A stretch of 40,450 nt of DNA from JBCBEX01 sp038528235 (GCA_038528235.1 JBCBEX010000035.1:1-40450); one strand, 5' to 3'. Positions 24,746-33,058 are shown, counted from the stretch's first letter. Numbers and translations: made by a program. Notes: generated by a model from the letters alone, not told the origin.

Positions 24746-25198
24746 ATGCTCCCGTCTCAACCGCTGCGTGTCAGCCTGCTCCTCAAGCCCGAGCAGGTGC
24801 TCGGCAACCTCGACGCGCCGCGTCCGCTCTTCCTCTCGCGCGTGGCCGCGGGCTTCCCGTCGCCCGCCGACGACCACGTCGACCAGGACCTCGACCTCCA
24901 CGCCTACCTCGTGCGCAACCCGCCCGGCACCTACTTCGCCCGCGCCGAGGGCGACTCGATGACGGGCAAGGGCATCCACGACGGCGACCTCCTCGTGATC
25001 GACCGCACCATCGAGCCGAGCAACGGGCACACGGTCGTGGCCGTCCTGAACGGGGAGATGCTCGTCAAGGAATACCGCCGCATAGGACGACAGCTCTACC
25101 TCCTCGCCCACAACGAACTCTACCCGCCGTTCCGGCTGAGCGAGGGCGAGGAGTGCCGCATCTGGGGCGTCGTCACGCACGTCATCCACGCGTTGTAG
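24746..25198 (+). CDS. umuD: Translesion polymerase accessory subunit UmuD
   Basis: A LexA/UmuD-type S24 peptidase of 150 residues. After RecA-stimulated self-cleavage it joins UmuC to form DNA polymerase V. The likely cleavage site is Ala35-Gly36 in SRVAAGFPSPADD. The catalytic pair is Ser71 in AEGDSMTGKGI and Lys108 in GEMLVKEYRR; the 37-residue spacing equals that of E. coli UmuD (Ser60, Lys97). There is no DNA-binding domain, so it is not LexA. umuC follows after 12 bp. Confidence 0.93.
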   Translation: MLPSQPLRVSLLLKPEQVLGNLDAPRPLFLSRVAAGFPSPADDHVDQDLDLHAYLVRNPPGTYFARAEGDSMTGKGIHDGDLLVIDRTIEPSNGHTVVAVLNGEMLVKEYRRIGRQLYLLAHNELYPPFRLSEGEECRIWGVVTHVIHAL

Positions 25199-25210
25199 GT
25201 CGCGGTGTCC

Positions 25211-26530
25211 ATGCGCCTGGTGGCCCTCGCCGATTGCTCCAACTTCTACGTCTCCTGCGAGCGCGCCTTCGACCCGACGCTGGACGAACGGCCCGTGGTC
25301 GTGCTCTCCAACAACGATGGTTGCGTCGTCGCGCGGTCGGAGGAGGTGAAGCGGCTGGGTGTCAAGATGGCCGCGCCGTACTTCAAGGTGCGCGACCAAC
25401 TCGCCCAGGCGGGGACGGCGGTGTTCTCCTCGAACTACGCGCTCTACGCCGATCTGAGCCGTCGCATCACGGCAATCCTGGAAGGCTTCAGCCCGGAGGT
25501 CGAGCGCTACAGCATCGACGAGGCGTTCCTGCACCTCTGGGCCGACTCGCAGGACGCTGCCGAAGCTCAAGGGCGCGCCATCGAGGCGCGGGTCCGCGCG
25601 TGGACAGGCATTCCGATGCGCGTGGGCCTCGGCCCGACGAAGACGCTCGCGAAGGTGGCGAGCGAGGTGGCAAAGCAGCGGGTTCGGGAAGGGCAGCCCC
25701 CCGTCGTCTGCCTGTCGGAGGAGGGCCAGCGTACCGCTGCACTGCGCGCGTTTCCCGTGGGCGAGGTATGGGGCATCGGCCCGCGCTGGACGAAGCGCCT
25801 ACGTGCGCGCGGCGTCCGCACGGCGGCCGACTTCGCCGCGCTGCCGGACGTCTGGGTAAAGCGCAACCTCAGCGTAGTAGCGCTGCGCACGGCCCACGAG
25901 TTGCGCGGGACGCCCTGCCTCCCGCTCGACCTCGTCCCGGCGACGCGCAAGACGCTTATCCGGAGCCGCTCCTTTGGTAAGCCGGTTACCAATGTGGCGG
26001 ACCTCGGCGAGGCGCTGGCCACACACACCGCGCGGGCGGCGGAAAAGCTGAGAGGGGAGGGCCTCGTGGCCGGCGGCCTCGAAGCCTACGTGACGACGAA
26101 GCGCTTCGGCGCGGGCCCGCACCGCACGCTCGCGGCCACGGCCACGCTCTCGCCGCGCACGCTCGACACGACGCGGCTGCTGCAGGTCGTCCGGCGGCTG
26201 CTGCGGCAGATGTACGTCCCCGCCGCACCCTGCGGCACGCCCTACCGCTGGAAGAAGGCGGGCGTGACGCTCTACGACCTCACGCGCGAGGTCCCCAAAC
26301 AAGTGCACCTGTTCGACTCAGGGCCGACGCCCGAGCACCGACGCCTGCTCGACGCCATCGACGGCGTGAACCAGCGCTGGGGCCGCCGCACCGTCGTGTG
26401 GGGCAGCCAGGGCACCGTCCGTCCGGCCAAAGACACGGAGACAGGCCAGGCATGGTCCATGCAGCAGGCCCGCCGCAGCCCGTCTTATACGACAGGCTGG
26501 GACGGGCTCCTGCAGGTGTTTGCCCGATAG
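25211..26530 (+). CDS. umuC: Y-family DNA polymerase UmuC
   Basis: A Y-family translesion polymerase of 439 residues. The metal-binding carboxylates are Asp8 (VALADCSNFYVSCE) and Asp103-Glu104 (YSIDEAFLHLW). Other matches are VVVLSNNDGCVVARSEE, RVGLGPTKTLAKVASEVAK, GIGPRWTKRLRARGVRT in the helix-hairpin-helix part, and the C-terminal UmuC extension (FDSGPTPEHRRLLDAIDGVN). The ATG at 25211 is used; GTG at 25205 is in frame and would add two residues. It forms an operon with umuD. Confidence 0.94.
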   Translation: MRLVALADCSNFYVSCERAFDPTLDERPVVVLSNNDGCVVARSEEVKRLGVKMAAPYFKVRDQLAQAGTAVFSSNYALYADLSRRITAILEGFSPEVERYSIDEAFLHLWADSQDAAEAQGRAIEARVRAWTGIPMRVGLGPTKTLAKVASEVAKQRVREGQPPVVCLSEEGQRTAALRAFPVGEVWGIGPRWTKRLRARGVRTAADFAALPDVWVKRNLSVVALRTAHELRGTPCLPLDLVPATRKTLIRSRSFGKPVTNVADLGEALATHTARAAEKLRGEGLVAGGLEAYVTTKRFGAGPHRTLAATATLSPRTLDTTRLLQVVRRLLRQMYVPAAPCGTPYRWKKAGVTLYDLTREVPKQVHLFDSGPTPEHRRLLDAIDGVNQRWGRRTVVWGSQGTVRPAKDTETGQAWSMQQARRSPSYTTGWDGLLQVFAR

Positions 26531-26571
26531 TGGAAGCGCACATACGAATTCAGCCTGAGGCTATCAGTAAT

Positions 26572-26630
26572 GTTGCGTATTGCGTGTTGCGTATCGGGCC
26601 GAGGCCAACACGCAATACGCAACACGCAAC
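26572..26630. repeat. Inverted heptamer repeats (ACGCAAC family), large hairpin
   Basis: Three 7-bp units in one direction (GTTGCGT, ATTGCGT, GTTGCGT, 26572-26592) face three in the other (ACGCAAT, ACGCAAC, ACGCAAC, 26610-26630). They can form an 18-bp stem, 26572-26589 with 26606-26623, and a 16-base loop. The unit is the same as in the tandem repeat before rpiA. It lies between the converging umuC and VOC genes, so it may also end transcription. Short similar blocks flank it (GAGGCTATC near 26557 and TCGGCTATC near 26637). Confidence 0.85.
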
Positions 26631-26670
26631 ACCGCCTCGGCTATCCTGATACCGACGAAGTGAAAGCCGA

Positions 26671-27042
26671 TTAGGCCTGCTCGACCGGCTGGTAGTAGCT
26701 CAGGACGTGCCCGTCCGGATCCAGAAAATCGGCGGTCAATCCGCCGTCGGGTGCCTCGCTCACGGGCGTCACGATCTCGACGTTGTGGCGGACGAGCGCG
26801 GCCACCGCCTCTTCGATCCCGCCTTCCAGACCGAACACAACGACGGGGCTGCGGCCGGGCGGCTCGTCTGCAGGGTAGAACACGAACGCCGGCTCGTCCT
26901 CGCCCGCCGAAGCGATGAGATAGGCGCCGTCGTGGCCCTCTGAGCGTTCGACGTGAAACCCGAGCACGTCGCCGTAGAACGCAGCCGTGCGGTCCAGGTC
27001 GCGGACGTAGAAGAACAGGGCGGAGAGGGTAGGGGTAGACAT
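26671..27042 (-). CDS. VOC family protein (glyoxalase/bleomycin-resistance fold)
   Basis: A protein of 123 residues with paired beta-alpha-beta units: LSALFFYVRDLDRTAAFYGDV at the start, then SPVVVFGLEGGIEEAVAALV, and TADFLDPDGHVLSYYQPVEQ at the end. VOC proteins include glyoxalase I, dioxygenases and antibiotic-binding proteins. The usual metal positions (first-strand His/Gln and the C-terminal Glu) are not obvious here, so binding rather than catalysis is possible. It lies 107 bp after the sigma factor gene on the same strand. That gap is rich in A-runs near 27120-27138 (T-runs on the coding strand), which could slow or end transcription. Confidence 0.85.
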   Translation of the reverse strand: MSTPTLSALFFYVRDLDRTAAFYGDVLGFHVERSEGHDGAYLIASAGEDEPAFVFYPADEPPGRSPVVVFGLEGGIEEAVAALVRHNVEIVTPVSEAPDGGLTADFLDPDGHVLSYYQPVEQA

Positions 27043-27149
27043 GGGAACAGGAGACGTTGATGAGAGAACGGTTCACCTAGTCATGGCCGCCGATGGCGTT
27101 GGTGTGAGCACGCCCCCGAAAAAAGCCTGGAAAAAATCGAAACGGGGCT

Positions 27150-27791
27150 CTAGCCCGGCCGCGTGCTCACGACGATCAGGTGGCCGTCCGGGTCATGGAT
27201 ACCGAGGGTTCCCTGCTTCGGCTCGGCGCTGAGCCGCCGGGAGAGTGCCCGGCGGATGAGCCCAAGATCCAGCGTGTCTGCCCGGCGCTGGCGGCGTGCG
27301 TAGGCTCGGGCGAGCGCGTCCCGCTGGAGGTCGGCGGGGAGGGTGCCGAGAGCGCGGCGGGCCACGCGGAGGCGCTGGCGGAGCGCGGTGTCGGAGATAC
27401 CCAGTGCGGCGCGGATGTCAGGCTTGTCCAGGCCATGTAGAGCAAGCACGACAACGCTGCGCACCGACGGCGGGAGCGTCGCCCAGAGCGCGTCGGCGTC
27501 GAGGTCGGTCGGCGTCGCCAACTCGTCGGGAAGGCTCGGGGTGCTCGGGGCGGACGTCTGCATGGCGTAGTCCTCCTCACGCTGCTGACGACGGCCTTCG
27601 CCGCGGGCGTGCTGGCGCGCGAGGTTGCGGAGTACGCCCGTGAGCCACCGCCGTCCGTCTTCCGTTTCCATGTCCACCTGTTTGCGGGCGGCCACCAGCA
27701 GGGCGTCGTGCAGGAGGTCCTCCGCGCTGCTGGCGTCCCAGGCGCACGCACGGGCCAATGTCTGGAGGCGACTGTAGGTGGCTGGTATCAT
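27150..27791 (-). CDS. ECF-like sigma factor with VOC-like C-terminal tail
   Basis: A protein of 213 residues. Region 2 is seen at about 5-70 (LARACAWDASSAEDLLHDAL, GRRWLTGVLRNLARQHARG). Region 4 is at about 104-150 (LWATLPPSVRSVVVLALHGL and the helix-turn-helix KPDIRAALGISDTALRQRLR). These make it a small sigma-70 family member of the extracytoplasmic type. About 60 residues follow region 4 and end TLGIHDPDGHLIVVSTRPG, close in form to the last strand of VOC proteins, including the neighbour's DPDGHVLSYYQP. No anti-sigma gene is adjacent, so the tail may take part in control. It begins 22 bp after the M28 peptidase stop. The call as sigma factor is firm; the target promoters are unknown. Confidence 0.82.
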   Translation of the reverse strand: MIPATYSRLQTLARACAWDASSAEDLLHDALLVAARKQVDMETEDGRRWLTGVLRNLARQHARGEGRRQQREEDYAMQTSAPSTPSLPDELATPTDLDADALWATLPPSVRSVVVLALHGLDKPDIRAALGISDTALRQRLRVARRALGTLPADLQRDALARAYARRQRRADTLDLGLIRRALSRRLSAEPKQGTLGIHDPDGHLIVVSTRPG

Positions 27792-27813
27792 AGCGATGAA
27801 GCTGGGTCAACGG

Positions 27814-29217
27814 CTAGTTCTCGCCGAGCATCCCACGATGGGGCAGGCGCTCGGGCATCTCCGCGGCTACGTACGCCAGAATTGCCACCGCCGCCACGCA
27901 CCGCTGCACTTCGGCGGCGTCGAGCTTGTCCACCGTGTCGGCGTCCGAGTGGTGGTACCAGAAATACTTCTCGTTGTCGGTGTTGAGGCTCATCCCCGGC
28001 ACGCCGTCGCGGATCAGCGGGCCGATGTCGGCCCCGCCGCCGCCTTTGAGCAGGCCGAACTGCCCGTCGTAGCGGTCCGGGCGCGGCGTCACCACCGGCT
28101 CCACGAGCGCGTCGATGGGCTTGAGCATCGCGAACGCCTCATCCGTCGCGTTGAAGCCGAAGCCGATGGGGTCGAACACGCCGCTGTCGGATTCGAGTGC
28201 GAGTTGGTGGTTGCGCAGCGCCGTCGTGTCGAGCGACTCGCGGTACTTCAGCGCGCCGCGCAGGCCGTTCTCCTCGTTCGTCCAGAGCACGACGCGGATG
28301 GTGCGGCGGGGACGCAGGCCGAGGTCCATCAGGAGCCGCACGGCCTCCCACGTCACCACGGAGCCGCCCGCGTCGTCCATCGCGCCCGTGCCCACGTCCC
28401 ACGAGTCGATGTGCCCGCCGACGACCACGACCTCCTCGGGGCTCTCGCGCCCGCGAAACTCCGCGATGATGTTGCGCGAGAGCGCGTCGTCGCCGAAGCG
28501 CGCGCCCATGTAGAGGCGGACGACGGGCGTCTCGCCGCGGTCTTGCATGCGCTGAAGAAGCTCGGCGGCCTCGATGGAGAGCGCGGCGTTCGGGATGCGC
28601 GGGTAGCGGTCGTCGTAGCGCATGGTCCCGGTGTGGGGGCTCTGGAGCGAGATCGGCCCGACGCTGCGGACGAGACTGGCGACGGCCCCGGCGGCGGCGG
28701 CCTGGTTCGCCCCGAAGACGCGGTAGCGGACCGTCTCGCCATAGGTCGTGAACGGCACGTTGTAGACGACGATCTTGCCGCGCGCGCGATCGCCGAGCGA
28801 CGTGAGTTCGTCGAAGCTGGAGACGACGAGTACCTCAGCGGTGAGGCCTTCTGGCAGCGTGCCGACGCTGCCGCCGAGGCCCATCATGGCGAGGGTACGC
28901 TCCCCGCGCTCGGTGATGAGCACGGCCTCCTCGCCGTTCCGATGCCAGACGGGGACCATCACCTCCTGCCCGCGCACCTCGTCGAAGCCGTCGGCCTCCA
29001 TCTCGCTCATCACCCAGTCGATGGCGTCCTCCAGTTCCTGGGTGCCGCTGAAGCGCGGGACGAACGTGTCCGCGAGGTAGGCCAGCCGCTCAAACGCCGC
29101 GCTGTCGGCGAGCGCGGCCTCGATGATGCGGTCGGCGGCCTCCTGGTAGTCGCCAGGGTCGATCTGCGCCTGGGCAGGCAGGGCGAGGAGAAGAGCGAGG
29201 ATGAGCAGCAGGCGCAT
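27814..29217 (-). CDS. M28 family metallopeptidase (carboxypeptidase Q-like)
   Basis: A protein of 467 residues with a signal peptide (MRLLLILALLLALPAQAQ). A protease-associated insert runs at about 100-240. The zinc-peptidase core then shows the di-zinc ligands: His269 (VVGGHIDSWD), Asp281 (TGAMDDAGGS), Glu315/Glu316 (WTNEENGLRG), Asp344 (ALESDSG) and His422/His423 (WYHHSDADT). The family includes plasma glutamate carboxypeptidase, which removes residues from small peptides. It should act in the periplasm or outside the cell. The start ATG at 29217 is chosen for the signal peptide. It is first in a minus-strand run with the sigma factor and VOC genes. Confidence 0.9.
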   Translation of the reverse strand: MRLLLILALLLALPAQAQIDPGDYQEAADRIIEAALADSAAFERLAYLADTFVPRFSGTQELEDAIDWVMSEMEADGFDEVRGQEVMVPVWHRNGEEAVLITERGERTLAMMGLGGSVGTLPEGLTAEVLVVSSFDELTSLGDRARGKIVVYNVPFTTYGETVRYRVFGANQAAAAGAVASLVRSVGPISLQSPHTGTMRYDDRYPRIPNAALSIEAAELLQRMQDRGETPVVRLYMGARFGDDALSRNIIAEFRGRESPEEVVVVGGHIDSWDVGTGAMDDAGGSVVTWEAVRLLMDLGLRPRRTIRVVLWTNEENGLRGALKYRESLDTTALRNHQLALESDSGVFDPIGFGFNATDEAFAMLKPIDALVEPVVTPRPDRYDGQFGLLKGGGGADIGPLIRDGVPGMSLNTDNEKYFWYHHSDADTVDKLDAAEVQRCVAAVAILAYVAAEMPERLPHRGMLGEN

Positions 29218-29347
29218 GGCAGTGGGATCGGGGTGAGCAGAAGCGCCGCAAGATCGGAAGAGCCAGGGGAGCTGGGCGATCGGGAATTCGGGACGGGCAC
29301 GAGGCCAGGAATTGGCTTGCAGCCGCATTGCGAGCATGCCACCTTTT

Positions 29348-29382
29348 CGACCTTGGACCTACGACCTGCGACCTGCGACCCC
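29348..29382. repeat. Heptamer repeat at the ribD 3' end
   Basis: Five 7-bp units read CGACCTT, GGACCTA, CGACCTG, CGACCTG, CGACCCC. They cover the last codons and stop of ribD (stop at 29359-29361) and part of the 141-bp gap before the M28 gene. The family resembles the copies at 38474 and 38669. Confidence 0.8.
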
Positions 29383-30483
29383 CCGCACGTAGCCCCGAAA
29401 CAGCATGTCCTCGCCGACGAGCTCCCAGCGGTGCTCGGCGAACGTGTGCGCTTCTGCCATCCGCGTGATGCCGAGGTCGTGCAGTACCGGCGTGCCAGTG
29501 CCGACGACTTTAGGGGCGACGAAGCAGAAGAAGCGATCAACGAGATCCTGGGCGAAGAGCGCCGTCGCCAATCCGGGACCCGCCTCTACCAGCAGCGACT
29601 GCATCGGACGGTGCGGCCCCACGCCCGCGCCGAGCTCGCGGAGCACCGCACCAAGGTCAAGGTGGGCGCTGTCCTCGACCGTCGGTACGCGCAGTAGCGT
29701 CCCGCCTTGGTCGGTGAAGGCGTCGGCGTAGGGCGGCTGCGCGTCTTCCGAGACGACGGCGACGGTCGTGGCTACATGCACGTCGGTGAACAGCCGCAGG
29801 GTAGGAGCGAGGCCGCCTGTCCGGTCGAGCACGACGCGCACGGGTTGGCGGCCCTCAACGTGGCGGACCGTGAGGGCAGGGTCGTCGGCATGGGCGGTAC
29901 CGCTGCCCACGAGCACGCCGTCGAGATGGCTGCGCCAGCGGTGGACGAGCGTCCGCGCGGCCTCGCCGGATACCCACCGGCTGTCACCCGTGCGCGTGGC
30001 AATAGCCCCGTCCAGCGTCTGGGCAACCTTCAGCGTCACGAGCGGTCGCCCCGTCGCGATTTGGTGGACGAAGGCTTCGTTGAGGCGCTGGCACTCGGCT
30101 TCGAGCACGCCCACCGTCACGTCGACGCCCGCCGCGCGCAGTCGCGCGATCCCGCCGCCGGCCACCCGCGGGAACGGATCCACCATGCCTACGACCACCC
30201 GCGGGATGCCCTTGTGCAGGATGAGGTCGGCGCAGGGCGGCGTTTTCCCGTGGTGGCTGCACGGTTCGAGGTTGACATAGAGCGTTGCTGACCGCAGCGC
30301 CTCGCGGCCGTGCAGCGCCTCGGCCGCCGCGATTGCGTTTACCTCGGCGTGGGCCTCGCCGTAGCGCGCGTGGTAGCCCTCGCCGAGCACCGTGCCATCG
30401 GGAGCCACCACCACCGAACCGACCAGTGGGTTGGGGCTCGCCGTCCCGGCTCCGCGCCGGGCGAGCGCAAGGCATCGGTGCAT
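29359..30483 (-). CDS. ribD: Riboflavin biosynthesis deaminase/reductase RibD
   Basis: A two-domain enzyme of 374 residues that deaminates and then reduces the pyrimidine intermediate in riboflavin synthesis. The deaminase domain (1-140) has HAEVNAIAAAE with His45 and Glu47, and PCSHHGKTPPCADLI with Cys75 and Cys84 as zinc ligands, after the usual SPNPLVGSVVV. The reductase domain (about 150-370) has VTLKVAQTLDGAIATRTGDS, WRSHLDGVLVGSGTAHADDP and LLVEAGPGLATALF. ATG 30483 (MHRCLALARRG) is used; a TTG at 30504 would restore a slightly longer first helix as in relatives. The final residues (VAGRRS) come from a 7-bp repeat. It diverges from plsC. Confidence 0.93.
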   Translation of the reverse strand: MHRCLALARRGAGTASPNPLVGSVVVAPDGTVLGEGYHARYGEAHAEVNAIAAAEALHGREALRSATLYVNLEPCSHHGKTPPCADLILHKGIPRVVVGMVDPFPRVAGGGIARLRAAGVDVTVGVLEAECQRLNEAFVHQIATGRPLVTLKVAQTLDGAIATRTGDSRWVSGEAARTLVHRWRSHLDGVLVGSGTAHADDPALTVRHVEGRQPVRVVLDRTGGLAPTLRLFTDVHVATTVAVVSEDAQPPYADAFTDQGGTLLRVPTVEDSAHLDLGAVLRELGAGVGPHRPMQSLLVEAGPGLATALFAQDLVDRFFCFVAPKVVGTGTPVLHDLGITRMAEAHTFAEHRWELVGEDMLFRGYVRGVAGRRS

Positions 30484-30656
30484 GACCGCCTGAAGGGTAG
30501 ACAAAGCAAAGGGGGGCGAAATAGTGGAGGACAATGAGGTTAGCAGCTTTGCACAGGCATCACGGAACGGACGGTGTAGGCAGGCTGTGCAAGCGGGGTT
30601 CCTGGCGACCGATGGGGTCGTCATCCCCCTCACGCCTCGCTTGCTCGCTCAACGCC

Positions 30657-31466
30657 ATGGGTGCTTTTCGCTCCGCGCTCACCTGGGCGGCCATGATCGG
30701 CATCATCGCCTTGATGCTGCCCACCATGGCGCTCGTCCGTCTCTTCGACCGCAGTCCCATCCACTACCGCACCGGGCGCACGTTCCGCCGCATGGGCTCG
30801 TGGATGACGCGGGTCAACCCAGCGTGGCGCATCCAGATCTCGGGCGAGCGGTCTGCTGACCTTCAGCATCCCTACGTGGTGGTCTCCAACCACCAGTCAA
30901 ACGCCGACGTGCCGCTGGTGAGCCGTCTGCCGTGGGAGATGAAGTGGATTGGCAAGAAGGAGCTGTTCGATCTCCCCATCGTCGGGTGGCTCATGAAGCT
31001 GTCCGACGACATCGAGGTAGATCGAAAAGACCCCCGTAGTCGAGCGAGCGTCCTGATTCGCGCCAAGGACGTGCTCGACCAACGCTGCTCGGTGATGTTC
31101 TTCCCCGAGGGTACGCGGTCGAAGGACGGCCGTGTGAAGACGTTCTATGACGGGGCATTCCGGCTGGCGATCAAAGCCCAGGTACCGATTCTGCCCGTTG
31201 CCCTCGACGGCACGACCGATGCGTTGCCAAAGCACGACTGGAAGTTTGGGAAGCCGAGCCAGGTCTACCTGAAGGTGCTTCCGGCGATTCCTACAACTGG
31301 CCTCACGAAAGACGATGTCGCCGAGCTTCGTGATCGTGTCCGCGCGATGATCGTAGAGCAGATCGCGGCGTGGCGAGGTGAGCCGGTGGACGCGGTCAGC
31401 GCCCCGCCGAAAGACATGCCACCGGAGGCCGGAATGGTCGAAGAAGTTGCCAAGACCGGCGCCTGA
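30657..31466 (+). CDS. plsC: 1-acyl-glycerol-3-phosphate acyltransferase PlsC
   Basis: A protein of 269 residues that adds the second acyl chain in phosphatidic acid synthesis at the inner membrane. A hydrophobic N-terminal helix (about 8-28) precedes the HX4D active site, His79 to Asp84 in VVSNHQSNADVP. The substrate motif FFPEGTRSKDGRVKTFYDGAF and the later VPILPVALDGTTDALPK are also typical. The length is standard. The C-tail (after about 235) is acidic and unlike the family. ATG 30657 is used; the open frame further upstream lacks family features. A second plsC-like gene elsewhere is possible. Confidence 0.92.
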   Translation: MGAFRSALTWAAMIGIIALMLPTMALVRLFDRSPIHYRTGRTFRRMGSWMTRVNPAWRIQISGERSADLQHPYVVVSNHQSNADVPLVSRLPWEMKWIGKKELFDLPIVGWLMKLSDDIEVDRKDPRSRASVLIRAKDVLDQRCSVMFFPEGTRSKDGRVKTFYDGAFRLAIKAQVPILPVALDGTTDALPKHDWKFGKPSQVYLKVLPAIPTTGLTKDDVAELRDRVRAMIVEQIAAWRGEPVDAVSAPPKDMPPEAGMVEEVAKTGA

Positions 31467-31566
31467 GCCGGTGAAGCGAGGCCGCCACGTTGCGCCCGCC
31501 GTAAAGTCACCCTAGTTTGTCTGTCCTACGTCCGTCGCAGGTCACACCACTGGACGCGGACACCAT

Positions 31567-31639
31567 TGCCCTATAGCTCAATTGGCAGAGCGCCTGACTC
31601 TGGATCAGGAGGTTCTAGGTTCGAATCCTAGTAGGGCAA
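31567..31639 (+). tRNA. tRNA-Gln (anticodon CUG)
   Basis: The 73 bases fold as a complete cloverleaf. The acceptor stem is TGCCCTA / TAGGGCA with discriminator A; the first pair U1-A72 is characteristic of glutamine tRNA. The D arm is GCTC / GAGC with an AATTGGCA loop. The anticodon stem CCTGA / TCAGG carries the loop CTCTGGA, so the anticodon is CUG and reads CAG. The T arm is CTAGG / CCTAG with TTCGAAT. The 3' CCA is not encoded. Confidence 0.97.
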
Positions 31640-32022
31640 CCTTCCGAGACGCCGGCCTCCTCAAGAGGCTGGCGTCTTGCGTTTCCAGCCCGCCGAGCGC
31701 ACATTCGTGCATCGCCCGTACAGCAGCTAGGGAACGTATGGGGACTCATTCCGACCGCCTCGCGCCTTGCTCCAGTGCGCCCTGCTCTGGGCTGAAGCTT
31801 CGGGATGAACGAGGAGTGAGACGCTGCGCGTCCACGCCGTTGCTGCAGGAATTGGCACTCGCCTTGTTGGTAAAAGGCACGGGGCACGAGTCCGGACGGG
31901 CTAGTGAGTCTGGGACGGGTCGAGAACACCCCGCGACACAGCCCTTCCGCACGTCGCCTGCTGTGCTGCCGTGTTCTATCTAGCACCACCGCACCTATCC
32001 CGCCACGGCTCCGCACACCGCC
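31640..32022. other. Gap between tRNA-Gln and the small PID-CTERM-like gene
   Basis: This 383-bp stretch holds the terminator at 31647-31677. The remainder shows no gene or motif I recognise; a frame crossing it overlaps the tRNA and has no family resemblance. Confidence 0.5.
31647..31677 (+). terminator. Rho-independent terminator of tRNA-Gln
   Basis: A long stem with one mismatch pairs AGACGCCGGCCTC with GAGGCTGGCGTCT around a CTCAA loop, 8 bases after the tRNA. Only a short T-rich tail (TTGCGTTT) follows. Confidence 0.82.
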
Positions 32023-32295
32023 ATGCTTCGACAAACCGTACTACTGGTTGCCCTCATGATCGCCGTTCCTGTGGGCGCTCAGAGCCTGCCAGACTGGGCT
32101 GTACCGCTGCCTCCACCATCAACTCTGCCACCGGCTCCGCCACCCGTCGACGAGTCGCCGTCGTTCGACGAGGAGCCGTTGGAAGCTGTCCCGACGCTGC
32201 CGGGCAATCCCACGCAGGTGCCCGTCGATGGAGGGCTTGGCCTCCTCGCCCTAGCTGGCGCGGGCTATGCAGCGCGAAGGCTGCGCCAGCGGTAA
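32023..32295 (+). CDS. Small secreted Pro-rich protein with PID-CTERM-like tail
   Basis: A protein of 90 residues: signal peptide (MLRQTVLLVALMIAVPVGAQ), a Pro- and acid-rich middle (PLPPPSTLPPAPPPVDE, SFDEEPLEAVPTLPG) and a C-terminus VPVDGGLGLLALAGAGYAARR ending LRQR, written here in two parts. The tail has the form of PID-CTERM signals of Bacteroidota: a P-(I/V)-D-G-G motif, a short hydrophobic helix and basic end residues. This suggests processing or sorting at the membrane, but the receiving enzyme is not in the window. It is convergent with the SafE-like gene, 19 bp away. It has no other recognisable domain. Confidence 0.72.
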   Translation: MLRQTVLLVALMIAVPVGAQSLPDWAVPLPPPSTLPPAPPPVDESPSFDEEPLEAVPTLPGNPTQVPVDGGLGLLALAGAGYAARRLRQR

Positions 32296-32314
32296 ATCTG
32301 ACCCCCAACGCCGT

Positions 32315-33043
32315 TTACCGGATAGGGTCTACGAAGGGAAGAAACCGGCACACCTCGGGCGTGAACAGGGCCGCACGCACATCGGGGCTGAGGAACAGCC
32401 CGAGGGAGAGCCCGCGCAGAATCAGGAGCACGCCGATGATCGCGAGGCCCAGGGGCGCCCAGCGCGCTAGGCGCGTCCGCCAGCGCTTGCTCATGCGCCG
32501 GCCCGCCACGCTGAGCGCCAGCATTGCCGGGAGCGTGCCGAGGCCGAACGCGGCCATGAAGCCTGCGCCGCCTGCAACCGTTCCCGATGCGATGGCCGTG
32601 GCGAGGGCCGCGTAGACGAAGCCGCAGGGGAGCAGTCCGTTCAGGAGGCCCACGGCGTAGAGCGACGCGAGCCCGCCGCGCTGATACAGCGGGCCGACCT
32701 GCGCCAGCAGCGGGCCGAGCCACCGGGCGGTGTAGCCCTCCACGCCCCCGAGGGCGCGGCGCAGCACCGGCACGAAGGCGAGCAGCACCAGCGTCACGCC
32801 GAGCCCGAATGTGAGCCAGCGCTGCCACCCGGCAAACACCACCACGGCACCGAGCGCGCCGAGAACCGCGCCGAGAACCGCATAGGTCGACGCACGGCCC
32901 AGATTGTAGAGCACACGCCCAGTGAGGAACCGCACGCGGGCAGCGGTGGCTCCGGGTAGTGCAAGCGCGAGCGGTCCGCACATGCCGACGCAGTGGACGC
33001 TGCCCACGAAGCCAAACACGAAGCCCGCGATCAGCCAGTCCAT
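32315..33043 (-). CDS. Sulfite exporter TauE/SafE-like (UreH/DsbD_2) membrane protein
   Basis: A protein of 242 residues with about six transmembrane helices. It begins WLIAGFVFGFVGSVHCVGMCGP: the GxxHCxGMCGP motif with Cys18 and Cys22 marks the UreH-like DsbD_2 family. A second motif is LLNGLLPCGFVY. Family members are tied to cytochrome oxidase assembly and metal handling (CcoS/CcoH-type clusters). It is third in a minus-strand set after sco1 and the PCu(A)C gene, 15 bp after the latter's stop, so a copper or redox role in oxidase assembly is likely. Confidence 0.85.
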   Translation of the reverse strand: MDWLIAGFVFGFVGSVHCVGMCGPLALALPGATAARVRFLTGRVLYNLGRASTYAVLGAVLGALGAVVVFAGWQRWLTFGLGVTLVLLAFVPVLRRALGGVEGYTARWLGPLLAQVGPLYQRGGLASLYAVGLLNGLLPCGFVYAALATAIASGTVAGGAGFMAAFGLGTLPAMLALSVAGRRMSKRWRTRLARWAPLGLAIIGVLLILRGLSLGLFLSPDVRAALFTPEVCRFLPFVDPIR

Positions 33044-33058
33044 CGCGTCGGCGTAGCG

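Noticed and set aside
24746..25198. LexA repressor
   Set aside because: It has the self-cleavage and Ser/Lys peptidase parts but no N-terminal DNA-binding domain, and it is followed by umuC.
31582..31983. A 133-codon frame starting inside tRNA-Gln
   Set aside because: It overlaps the tRNA and its terminator and shows no protein family features.
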